The notes below the pieces were generated by a model. That model saw only the letters and a list, made by a program, of their open reading frames with translations, was not told the origin of the DNA and made no database searches. A stretch of DNA of 64,000 nucleotides from Paeniglutamicibacter antarcticus. Its GTDB lineage: Bacteria > Actinomycetota > Actinomycetes > Actinomycetales > Micrococcaceae. The translations under genes and the position numbers were made by a program. This document shows positions 35,353-44,300 of this stretch, in pieces; position 1 is the stretch's first letter; each line of letters starts with the position of its first letter. The stretch spans positions 62,001-126,000 of the forward strand of contig NZ_CZJT01000103.1 of NCBI RefSeq assembly GCF_900010755.1. The letters run 5' to 3'.

Positions 35353-36329
35353 CAGGAATCATCTTCTTCGGTGGCGTCGTGGGAGTTGGCCGGCCAGTGC
35401 CGGATCCCCCACCCAATAATCCAGCTTTCTCCCGGTTCAATCCAGTGCAAATCCAGCCCGCTGTTGAAGGCATTCGCCGGGGCGGTCATGGGTTCCATGG
35501 CAACCGCTGCCACGGGCCCGGTATCGGTTGGGAAATTGGCGGTGGTGTACACCTGGATATATCCGAACGAAGGGTCCATGTGTAGTTCGACGCGACTGCC
35601 ATCGGGCGCCTGCAGAAAATGTGTTGAGCCACCTGCCGCGTCCCGACGAAGGTCGGTCCATGCATCGTCCAGCGCCACGGAACCAAGGACCTGGCCTGCC
35701 TGGAAGTCCATTGCGGTTCCACCCACGTCCGTGACCGTTCCGGTGGGTATCATCACCGCATCAAGCTCCACATGCGAATCAGCATTGATGACCATCGTCA
35801 GTTCCCCCACTGGAATGTTCCCCAGCCGCAGATAGGGGTGGTTTCCCACGGCAACCGGCGCCTTGGCCGCTCCGGTGTTTGTCAGCGTGTGGCTGATACC
35901 CAGACCGTCCCGGTCCAGCTCGTAGGCAACGCTTGTCGAGAGCTCAAAGGGGTAGCCGTCTTGCGCTTGGATGTTTGCGGCGAGCACCACCTTGTTCTCG
36001 GTGCGTTCCACCATCGTGTAGCTTGTTTCCCCGAGCAGCCCGTGTATTGCATGCCCGCATACGGGTTCGGTGACCGGCAACTGCTGCCTGACTCCGTCCA
36101 GCATCCACACTGCCCCGGCGATACGGTTGGGCCAAGGGACCAGGACGGCGCCGGCACTCATGGGCACCAACGAAGTCGCGGGATAGTCCTGCACGAGTGC
36201 GATCCCGTCGATTTCAAGTGCTCGCAAGGTTCCGCCACGTTCGGTGACTACCGCTCGCTGCCGGCGTCCATCAATCTCCGCGTGGAACTCGAACTGCTGG
36301 CCCATGGGCGAAGCCAGGTGTTGCATCAT
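35352..36329 (-). CDS. Aldose 1-epimerase family protein
   Basis: 325-aa galactose-mutarotase-like protein: PWPNRIAGA, HAIHGLLG (catalytic His), VAVGNHPYLRLG (second His), ELDAVMIPTG, and the late catalytic Glu region VAAVAMEPMTAPANAF. It interconverts anomers of hexoses. The frame opens at 36440, but GGAAAG just upstream of the ATG pair at 36329/36326 and family length favour the shorter form. Forms a two-gene unit with the VOC gene. Confidence 0.88.
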   Translation of the reverse strand: MMQHLASPMGQQFEFHAEIDGRRQRAVVTERGGTLRALEIDGIALVQDYPATSLVPMSAGAVLVPWPNRIAGAVWMLDGVRQQLPVTEPVCGHAIHGLLGETSYTMVERTENKVVLAANIQAQDGYPFELSTSVAYELDRDGLGISHTLTNTGAAKAPVAVGNHPYLRLGNIPVGELTMVINADSHVELDAVMIPTGTVTDVGGTAMDFQAGQVLGSVALDDAWTDLRRDAAGGSTHFLQAPDGSRVELHMDPSFGYIQVYTTANFPTDTGPVAAVAMEPMTAPANAFNSGLDLHWIEPGESWIIGWGIRHWPANSHDATEEDDS

Positions 36330-36475
36330 GTACTTTCCGTCGGAGATCTCTGGGATTTCATCCGGTTGGCATCCACGGGAATCCCGTGAGCCCCAACGCG
36401 GCTTAATGCACGGTGGCCACGCAAACCGAACTCGGTACACGCGGCCACCCTTGGCGATTCAGTTTTTGTGCCCTG

Positions 36476-37096
36476 CTACTTGACCTGGTCGATCACGGTT
36501 TCGGCAACTTCGCGCATGGACAGTCGGCGATCCATGGAGGTCTTCTGGATCCAACGGAACGCTTCGGGCTCGGTCAGGCCCATCTTCTCGGTCAGCAGGC
36601 TCTTGGCGCGCTCAACCAGCTTGCGCGTGGCAAATTGCTCGGTGAGGTCCCCCACCTCTTTTTCAAGGGCAGTGATTTCCTCGTGGCGGGAGATCGCGAT
36701 CTCGATCGCCGGAATCAGGTCTGCCGGGGTGAACGGCTTGACCACGTAGGCCATGGCGCCGGCCTCGCGGGCACGCTCAACGAGTTCCTTCTGGCTGAAT
36801 GCGGTCAGCAGAACGACCGGGGCAATGCGTTCCTTGACGATGGTCTCGGCGGCGGTAATACCGTCCATGACCGGCATCTTGACGTCCATGAGGACCAGAT
36901 CCGGCTTGAACTCGCGGGCCAGCTTGATTGCCTTTTCGCCATTGTCGGCTTCGGCAACCACGTCATAGCCTTCGCCACGCAGGATCTCCACGATGTCCAA
37001 ACGGATCAAGGTTTCATCTTCCGCGACTATGACACGACGGGGTGCGCCGGTCGATGGTTCAGCCGGGATGCGGGTTACTTCGGGAAGATCACTCAT
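36476..37096 (-). CDS. pdtaR: ANTAR response regulator (PdtaR-type)
   Basis: 206-aa regulator: receiver domain (VIVAEDETLIRLDIVE, phospho-Asp in LVLMDVKMPVMDG, LLTAFSQ, YVVKPF) followed by an ANTAR RNA-binding domain (TRKLVERAKSLLTEKMGLTEPEAFRWIQ). ANTAR proteins bind paired hexaloop hairpins in mRNA and cause antitermination. The partner histidine kinase PdtaS is usually encoded elsewhere and is not in this window. AAGGAG 5 nt before the ATG decides the start. Confidence 0.95.
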   Translation of the reverse strand: MSDLPEVTRIPAEPSTGAPRRVIVAEDETLIRLDIVEILRGEGYDVVAEADNGEKAIKLAREFKPDLVLMDVKMPVMDGITAAETIVKERIAPVVLLTAFSQKELVERAREAGAMAYVVKPFTPADLIPAIEIAISRHEEITALEKEVGDLTEQFATRKLVERAKSLLTEKMGLTEPEAFRWIQKTSMDRRLSMREVAETVIDQVK

Positions 37097-37252
37097 CGGT
37101 ACTCCTTCATTCCCGGGGTGACCGGGCGAATCATCACTACTCAATTTCGTACTTAAGCCTATCTGCATGTACAGTTGTTAACCGCAAGGACGCGAGGATT
37201 TCTCGATATAGAGATTTTCGATTATGCTAATCTTGCTAACAAATATGTGCCC

Positions 37253-37333
37253 GCCCGAGTGGCGGAATGGTAGACGCGCTGCACTCAAAATGCAGTATCG
37301 AAAGGTGTGTGGGTTCGAGTCCCACCTCGGGCA
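37253..37333 (+). tRNA. tRNA-Leu (anticodon CAA)
   Basis: 81-nt class II tRNA. Acceptor GCCCGAG pairs with CTCGGGC; anticodon stem CTGCA/TGCAG encloses loop CTCAAAA, anticodon CAA; a short variable arm follows; T arm GTGGG-TTCGAGT-CCCAC. Discriminator A at 37333. CCA is not encoded. Confidence 0.97.
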
Positions 37334-37339
37334 CAATTG

Positions 37340-37380
37340 GCTCCGATCCCTTAGTTCATAAGGGATCGGAGCTTTTTCTT
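37340..37380 (+). terminator. Intrinsic terminator of tRNA-Leu
   Basis: Stem GCTCCGATCCCTTA pairs perfectly with TAAGGGATCGGAGC (14 bp, 5-base loop) and is followed by TTTTTCTTTT. It starts 7 nt after the tRNA. Confidence 0.95.
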
Positions 37381-37382
37381 TT

Positions 37383-37765
37383 AAGCTAAACCATTCCCAC
37401 AAAATCATACTGACAGTCTTCTTGACAGTCTCTATTGAACTTTCCTTTTCCCTGTCAATAGATCGCCTTCCACGTGAGCAACGGTGTCCGCTGTGAGCAC
37501 AGGAATGCATGCCCATGAAGCTGCGTGTTGGCGCGCCATGGTCGCTTAAGTCACTTCTCAGAATCCCGTGATTATCGCGTGCCGACATTAAACGGGGCAA
37601 CCTGATGCCCCCTCGTGTGACGGTTGGATCCAGCGGCCCCCCGGCGCTGGCCGGTGATCCGAAGGTGCATACCCTTTCGCCGGGCCGGCATAAGCACCGT
37701 CGCTGCATACGAACAGCACGCTGCACCCACTGCCCCGAAAGCAATGCACATCAACTATGTGGGCC
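37383..37765. other. Gene-poor interval after tRNA-Leu
   Basis: About 380 bp with lower GC at its left end and no supported gene. The 9-mer TGACAGTCT occurs twice close together near 37410-37430. No copy of the tRNA 3' end was found downstream, so an integrated element is not demonstrated. Confidence 0.5.
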
Positions 37766-38287
37766 CTACTTATAGTGGACGATCGATCTTGTCTTCGGGT
37801 CCCAGACAAGGTGCACACCACAGAAATCCGACTCTCGTCCGACCGAACCGGCGTATTCATCGGTTACCGGATAACTGGGATTGCCAACCACCCCACCTGC
37901 GGCCTTGTAACGATGGGCGGTCAGAGTGAACGTCACGCTCCGGAACGCGGAGCCACCAGGAGGGATCGACTGCCCCTCAGAGGTGGAAGCGCTCAGTGAA
38001 AAGACTCCCGGTGGCGCCTTCGTCTTGGTGATCGTCATCGCGATCTTGCCGACCTTGACCATCTTGAAGTCCCCAGTGCCAGTTGCACCCACGAGAACGT
38101 CACCGACACCCTGCCCGAGGACCCGCAAGCCTGTACCGCAAGAGCAATTGACGACACTGGTCCTGGCACCGCAACCGGAAGCCAAAGACCCATGGAGGGT
38201 TGGTGGGGAATCGCTGACGGTAGTTGCTTGGACCCGCGAACGAACAAGGGCCGGATCCTTAATGCACTCCCCCGAAAGGGAATACAT
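37766..38287 (-). pseudogene. Orphan frame, possible remnant of a secreted protein
   Basis: 173-codon frame whose first codons lie inside the large hairpin at the end of pyk, so the nominal start is unlikely to be real. The C-terminal 100 residues read like a beta-rich extracellular domain (PPGVFSLSASTSEG, RSVTFTLTAHRY, FCGVHLVWDPKT) with several Cys upstream. No signal peptide. Composition is less GC-rich than in core genes. I treat it as a remnant; a hypothetical gene starting internally is possible. Confidence 0.35.
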
Positions 38288-38304
38288 TAAGAATCCGGCC
38301 CTTG
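38245..38304 (-). terminator. 27-bp stem-loop at the end of pyk
   Basis: Arms 38245-38271 and 38278-38304 with a 6-base loop. In RNA from the minus strand all 27 positions pair, three as G-U wobbles; in plus-strand RNA those three are A-C mismatches. This asymmetry fits selection on the pyk transcript. It lies 19 bp after the pyk stop. Confidence 0.8.
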
Positions 38305-38323
38305 CCAGGTACCGAAAGGCTAC

Positions 38324-39841
38324 TTAGATTTCGCGGGTGCCGTCGCCGACAACGTTTTCGGTGGCCCAGGGGCCCACCTTTTCGCGGTCCGGCATCGGCT
38401 TGCCCTCAACCAGCTGGCCGGCATCTGCAAGGTCGCCGACCTTGTGGATGCGCAGCGAGTTGGTCGAGCCTGCCTGGCCTGGAGGGGAACCGGCAGCGAT
38501 GCAGACGAGGTCGTTGATCTCAGCCAAGCCCTCCTGGAGCAGTGAGCGGTCAACCTGCGCGGTCATCTTGTCGGTGTGGTCTGCATACTCAACCACGCGC
38601 GGCTGGATGCCCCACATCAGGGTCATGATGTTGTAGGTCTGCGGCAGCGGGGTGAAGGCCAGTACGGGCTTCTTCGGGCGCAGTCGCGAGAGGCGGCGGG
38701 CCGAGTCGCCGGACTGGGTGAACGCCACGATGTACTTGGCATCCAACTGGTCGGCGATTTCCACTGCGGCACGGGTGATGGCGCCGCCACGGGTCTTGGG
38801 CTTGGAGCCCAGGCGCGGAATGCGGTCAAGGCCGTGCTTTTCCGTGGAGGAAATGATCTTGGCCATGGTTTCGATGGTCTCGATCGGGTATTCGCCCACC
38901 GAGGTTTCGCCCGAAAGCATGACCGCGTCGGCACCGTCGAGCACCGCGTTGGCGCAGTCGGAGGCCTCGGCGCGGGTCGGGGTCGGCGATTCGATCATCG
39001 ACTCGAGCACCTGGGTGGCGACAATGACCGGCTTGGCCCAACGGCGTGCCAATTCAATGGCGCGCTTCTGGACCAGCGGAACCTCTTCGAAGGGAAGTTC
39101 CACGCCCAGGTCGCCACGGGCCACCATGATGGCATCGAACGCGTCGATGATTTCCTCCAACGCGTCCACGGCCTGGGGCTTTTCGATCTTGGCGATCACC
39201 GGAAGGCTGCGGCCCTCTTCTTCCATGATCTCGTGCACGCGCTCAATGTCTGCTGCGTTGCGCACGAAGGACAGCGCGACCATGTCCACGCCGGCACGGA
39301 TGGCCCAACGCAGGTCGTCCTCGTCCTTTTCGCTCAAGGCGGGCACGTTGACGGCAACACCTGGCAGGTTGATGCCCTTGTTGTTGGACACCTCGCCGCC
39401 GACGACTACCTCGGTGACTACCTTTTCATCGTCAACGGCGGTGGCGCGCAGCGCCACCTTGCCGTCGTTGATCAGCAGCAGGTCCCCGACATTGACGTCC
39501 TGCGGCAAACCCTTGAAGGTGGTGGAGCAGAAGGTCTCATCGCCAAGTACATCCGCGATGACGATGGTGAACGCGTCCCCCACCTTCAGGATGTGCTTGG
39601 CATCCTCAATGAAGCGGCCCAGGCGGATCTTGGGACCCTGCAGGTCGGCGAAGATGCCGACCGGACGGCCCAGTTCCAGCGCTGCTGCACGAATGTTGCC
39701 GAGGTTCTCGGCATGCATCGAGTGGTCGCCATGGCTCATGTTCAAGCGGGCGACGTCAACGCCGGCCTTGAGTGCTGCCAATGTCTTTTCGTAGGTACCG
39801 ATCGCCGGGCCCCAGGTGGCCACGATTTTTGCGCGTCTCAT
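38324..39841 (-). CDS. pyk: Pyruvate kinase
   Basis: 505-aa pyruvate kinase, converting phosphoenolpyruvate and ADP to pyruvate and ATP. Visible: MRRAKIVATWGPA, RLNMSHGDH, GPKIRLG, the catalytic-site stretch SLPVIAKIEKPQAVD, MVARGDLGVELPFE, and KPVIVATQVLESMI with TRAEASDCANAVLDGADAVMLSGET. The C-terminal domain (about 350-480) forms the allosteric site. Length and start are standard. Confidence 0.98.
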   Translation of the reverse strand: MRRAKIVATWGPAIGTYEKTLAALKAGVDVARLNMSHGDHSMHAENLGNIRAAALELGRPVGIFADLQGPKIRLGRFIEDAKHILKVGDAFTIVIADVLGDETFCSTTFKGLPQDVNVGDLLLINDGKVALRATAVDDEKVVTEVVVGGEVSNNKGINLPGVAVNVPALSEKDEDDLRWAIRAGVDMVALSFVRNAADIERVHEIMEEEGRSLPVIAKIEKPQAVDALEEIIDAFDAIMVARGDLGVELPFEEVPLVQKRAIELARRWAKPVIVATQVLESMIESPTPTRAEASDCANAVLDGADAVMLSGETSVGEYPIETIETMAKIISSTEKHGLDRIPRLGSKPKTRGGAITRAAVEIADQLDAKYIVAFTQSGDSARRLSRLRPKKPVLAFTPLPQTYNIMTLMWGIQPRVVEYADHTDKMTAQVDRSLLQEGLAEINDLVCIAAGSPPGQAGSTNSLRIHKVGDLADAGQLVEGKPMPDREKVGPWATENVVGDGTREI

Positions 39842-39907
39842 ACGGTTAGCCTATCTGCCTTTCCATTTCTCAGGTCGGAAAAACACCGTATTCGCGGTGC
39901 ATCCGTC

Positions 39908-41365
39908 TCACAACATGCTGATGGCCTGGTCCGTCGGTGCAACGGGGGCCGGAAGGCGGGTTTCGCCCATCAGGTATTTGTCCACGGCCGCGGCACAGGA
40001 TCGTCCCTCGGCTATGGCCCACACGATCAGGGATTGTCCGCGTCCGGCGTCTCCGGCAGCAAATACCCCTGGTGTGTTGGTCATGTAGTAACCATCACGG
40101 GCGACGCTGCCCCGGTCATCAAACTCGGTGTTGGCCTGTTCCGTCAGTCCGGCTTCTTCGGGTCCTGAGAACCCGAGAGCCAGGAAGACCAGGTCGGCGG
40201 GGATGATCCGCTCGCTGCCCGGTTTCGGAAGGCGTTGACCGTCTATAAATTCGGTCTCTGCCACAGTAACACCCATCACGCTTTCGTGCTCGCCCGTGAA
40301 GTTGACCGTGGCGGCCAAATAGGTGCGCTCCCCGCCCTCTTCGTGGGCCGACTGGACCTCGAAAAGCTTCGGGAACATCGGCCACGGCTGGTTGAACGGA
40401 CGCTCAGTCGGCGGCTGGGCACCGATGGCAAGGGTGGTGACACTTGCAGCACCCTGGCGCAACGCGGTACCCAGGCAGTCGGCACCGGTGTCGCCACCGC
40501 CCAGGATCACCACGTGTTTTCCGGCCGCGTCGATGAGCAGGGATTCCTTCTCCCCCGCAACCACCCGGTTGGAATCCACCAGGTAATCCATGGCGAAGTG
40601 GACGCCGGCAAGGTCGCGCCCGGGGATCGGCATATCGCGCGGAACCGTGGCACCGGTGGCCACGATCACCGCGTCATACCGGCGATTCAACGAATCCCAG
40701 GTCACATCCGTGCCCACCGAAACACCGTTGCGGAACACCGTTCCCTCGGCCTCCATCTGGGCCAGCCGGCGATCAAGCACGCCCTTTTCCATCTTGAAGT
40801 CGGGGATGCCATAGCGCAGCAGGCCACCTGGCTTTTCGTCGCGCTCGTACACGGCAACCGTGTGCCCGGCACGGGTAAGCTGCTGGGCTGCAGCGAGCCC
40901 GGCGGGGCCGGACCCGATGACTGCAATGCGCTTGTCGGTGTGCCGCATCGCAAGGATTGGTTCCAGGTCACCGGAGGCCAGCAACGTGTCGGCGATTTCC
41001 GCCTCAATCTGCTTGATTGTTACGGCCGGCTGGTTGATTCCCAGCACGCAGGAGGATTCGCACGGGGCCGGGCAGAGGCGTCCGGTGAATTCCGGGAAGT
41101 TGTTCGTCGCGTGCAAACGCTCCGAGGCTTCGCCCATCCTGCCTTGGTGCACCAGGGCGTTCCATTCGGGGATCAGGTTCCCCAGCGGGCAGCCGTTGTG
41201 GCAGAACGCGATGCCGCAGTCCATGCAGCGTCCGGCCTGGGACTTCAGTTCCCCCTCGGATTGGCGCTGGACCACCTCTCGGTAGTCAAGCAGGCGGATT
41301 GGCACCGGGCGCTTGGGCGCGGTGACACGTTCACGTACTTCCAAGAATCCACGTGGATTAGCCAC
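39908..41365 (-). CDS. gltD: Glutamate synthase small subunit
   Basis: 485-aa GltD, the FAD/NADPH subunit of glutamate synthase. N-terminal Fe-S region with CMDCGIAFCHNGCPLGN and CPAPCESSCVLG; FAD motif IGSGPAGLAAAQQL; NADPH motif VVILGGGDTGADCLGTAL; C-terminal GVFAAGDAGRGQSLIVWAI. GTG start with GGAGGT 5 nt upstream; both lie within the last codons of gltB (8-nt overlap), ensuring stoichiometric synthesis. Confidence 0.98.
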   Translation of the reverse strand: MANPRGFLEVRERVTAPKRPVPIRLLDYREVVQRQSEGELKSQAGRCMDCGIAFCHNGCPLGNLIPEWNALVHQGRMGEASERLHATNNFPEFTGRLCPAPCESSCVLGINQPAVTIKQIEAEIADTLLASGDLEPILAMRHTDKRIAVIGSGPAGLAAAQQLTRAGHTVAVYERDEKPGGLLRYGIPDFKMEKGVLDRRLAQMEAEGTVFRNGVSVGTDVTWDSLNRRYDAVIVATGATVPRDMPIPGRDLAGVHFAMDYLVDSNRVVAGEKESLLIDAAGKHVVILGGGDTGADCLGTALRQGAASVTTLAIGAQPPTERPFNQPWPMFPKLFEVQSAHEEGGERTYLAATVNFTGEHESVMGVTVAETEFIDGQRLPKPGSERIIPADLVFLALGFSGPEEAGLTEQANTEFDDRGSVARDGYYMTNTPGVFAAGDAGRGQSLIVWAIAEGRSCAAAVDKYLMGETRLPAPVAPTDQAISML

Positions 41366-44300
41366 GGGTCACCTCCAGAATGCGGTTCCAGACGGTTGCT
41401 GAATCCGGGTCGAATCCTTCATGGGTTGCATTGTTGCGTGCCTGGGACACTGCCGCGAAGTCACGCGGCAGCACCTTGGTAAAGCGGGCTGCGGCTACCG
41501 GCCAGTCGGCCAACAGGCTGGCGGCAAGCGCCGAGCCCGTGTATTGAACGTGGCGGGCCAGCAGGTCCTTGATCAACGTGCAGTCGACATCGTTGGGGCC
41601 CTCGACGATCAAATCGTCGTTGGCAACGGCCAACGGGTTCAGCTTGGCGCTTTCCAGGTCAAGCACGTAGGCGGTGCCCCCTGACATGCCGGCCGCGAAG
41701 TTGCGCCCGGTGGACCCGATGATCAGGGCGGTGCCGCCGGTCATGTACTCGCAACCGTGGTCGCCAATGCCCTCGACCACTGCCGTGGCGCCCGAATTGC
41801 GCACCGCGAAGCGTTCGCCGACCATGCCGTTGATGAACATTTCACCGCTGGTGGCCCCGTAGCCAATGACGTTTCCGGCAATGACCTGCGTGGCGGGGTC
41901 GAATCCGCTGCGCGTGTCCGGGCGCAGGGTGATGCGCCCGCCGGAGAGTCCCTTGCCAACGTAGTCGTTCGAGTCGCCGATCAGGCTCAACGCGATGCCC
42001 GCCGGCAGGAATGCGCCCAGTGACTGGCCGGCATGCCCGCGCAGGGTCACGTCGATGGTGCCAGGCGCCAATTCCTGGAGTCCAAAGGTCGCGGTGACCT
42101 TGTTGCCCAGCATGGTGCCCACGGCGCGGTCGGTGTTGCGCACCGGCAGGTCGATGGTGACCTTTTCGCGGCGTTCCAGTGCCGGTGCCGCGGCACTGAT
42201 CAGCTGGTTGTCGAAGTGTGCGTCCAGGTGGTGGTCCTGAACCGTGGTGCGGCTGCGCGGGGCACCGAGTTTGGAACCTGCGGTGTTGAAGATCTTCTCA
42301 AGCTGCAGGCCCTCGGTCTTCCAGTGGCCCACCGCTGCCTTGGTATCCAGCAGTTCGGCCTGGCCGATGGCTTCGGCCAGGGTCCGGAAGCCAAGTTGTG
42401 CCAATAGTTCGCGCACTTCCTGGGCCAGGAACTCGAAGAAGTTCACCACGTGGTCGGCCTGTCCGGTGAAACGCTTACGCAACTCGGGGTTCTGCGTGGC
42501 CACGCCCACCGGGCAGGTGTCCAGGTGGCAGACGCGCATCATGATGCACCCGGCGACCACCAAGGGTGCTGTAGCGAAGCCGAATTCCTCGGCGCCCAGC
42601 AGTGCGGCGATGACCACGTCGCGGCCGGTCTTCAGCTGGCCGTCGACCTGCACCGTGACGCGTTCACGCAACCCGTTGAGCATCAGCGTTTGCTGGGTCT
42701 CGGCCAGGCCGAGTTCCCAGGGCACACCTCCATGCTTGAGCGAGTTCAACGGGGAGGCGCCGGTGCCGCCATCGTGCCCGGAAACCAGCACCACGTCGGC
42801 CTTGGCCTTGGTGACGCCAGCTGCCACGGTGCCGATGCCGACCTCGGAGACCAGCTTCACGTGGACGCGTGCCTTCGGGTTGGAGCACTTGGCATCGTAA
42901 ATCAGCTGGGCCAGGTCCTCGATGGAGTAGATGTCGTGGTGCGGCGGCGGGGAAATGAGCCCGACGCCCGGGGTGGAATGCCGGGTGCGCGCAATCCAGG
43001 GATAGACCTTGTTGGCCATGAGCTGGCCGCCCTCCCCGGGCTTGGCGCCCTGGGCCATCTTGATCTGCAGGTCATCGGCATGCGTGAGGTACATGCTGGT
43101 GACCCCGAAGCGACCCGAGGCGATCTGCTTGACGGCCGAGCGGCGTGCCGGATCCAGCAGGCGATCGACGTCTTCCCCGCCCTCGCCGGTGTTTGACTTG
43201 CCGCCCAGGCGGTTCATCGCAATGGCCAGGGTTTCATGGGCCTCGGCGGAGATCGAGCCGTAGCTCATCGCGCCGGTGGCAAATCGCTTGACGATTTCAG
43301 ACACCGGCTCCACCTCGTTGATGTCGATGGCCAAGGTGTCATTGAACTTGAAATCAAGCAGCCCACGCAGCGTCATCAGGCCCTTGGCCTGGTCATCGAC
43401 GCCTGCGGTGTAGGCCTTGAAGATGTCGTAGCGGCGTTCGCGGGTTGCGTGCTGCAGCCGGAAGACGGTCTCCGGGTTGAACAGGTGCGGCGGGCCCTCG
43501 CGGCGCCACTGGTATTCGCCACCTGTTTCCAGGGCGCGGTGCGGCTCCGGGTTCAGGTCCGCCGGGTAGGCGGCAGCATGGCGCATGGCGGTTTCGGTGG
43601 CGATGACCTCGAGCTCGACCCCGCCCAGCTGGGTCTGGGTGCCGGTGAAGTACTGGTCGACCACGCGCTTGGACAGGCCAAGTGCCTCGAAGGTCTGGGC
43701 GCCGCAGTATGAAGACACGGTGGAGATGCCCATTTTGGACATGATCTTCAGGACGCCCTTGCCCAGTGCCTTGATCAGGTTGGCTTGGGCCTTGGCCGGG
43801 GTGACCTCGCCGAGTTCGCCCTGGGCCGCCATTTCCTCGACGGTTTCCATGGCAAGGTACGGGTTGATGGCCGAAGCCCCGTATCCGATCAGCACTGCCA
43901 CGTGGTGGACCTCGCGCACGTCGCCGGCCTCGATGACCAGTGAGGTCTTGGTGCGGTTGGCGCTCTTGAGCAGGTGGTGGTGCACGGCGCTGGTGAGCAG
44001 CAGCGACGGGATCGGCGCCCACTGGGCGTTCGAGTCCCTGTCCGAAAGCACAATGAACTTGATGCCCCGGTTGATGGCAGCTGAGACCTTTTCGCAGATC
44101 TCCTGGATCCGGGCGCGCAGCTCCGCTTCCCCGCCCTCGGGACGGTAGAGCCCGCGGACCTTCAGCGAAACCTTCGTGCCCTCGGCGTCGCGGATGTTCG
44201 CGATCTTGGCCAGCTCGTCATTGGTGAGCACCGGGTAGTCCAGGGACACCTGTTGGGCATTGACCTTGCCGGTGGCCAGCAGGTTTCCGTCAGGTCCGAT

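Noticed and set aside
37400..37440. Attachment-site repeats next to tRNA-Leu
   Set aside because: The TGACAGTCT copies do not match the tRNA 3' end and no integrase is present.
37178..37744. 188-codon minus-strand frame running through the tRNA-Leu gene
   Set aside because: Its middle is the antisense translation of the tRNA (the WDSNPHTF-type peptide), a well-known spurious product.
38576..40168. 530-codon plus-strand frame opposite pyk
   Set aside because: Antisense shadow; pyruvate kinase on the minus strand is unambiguous.
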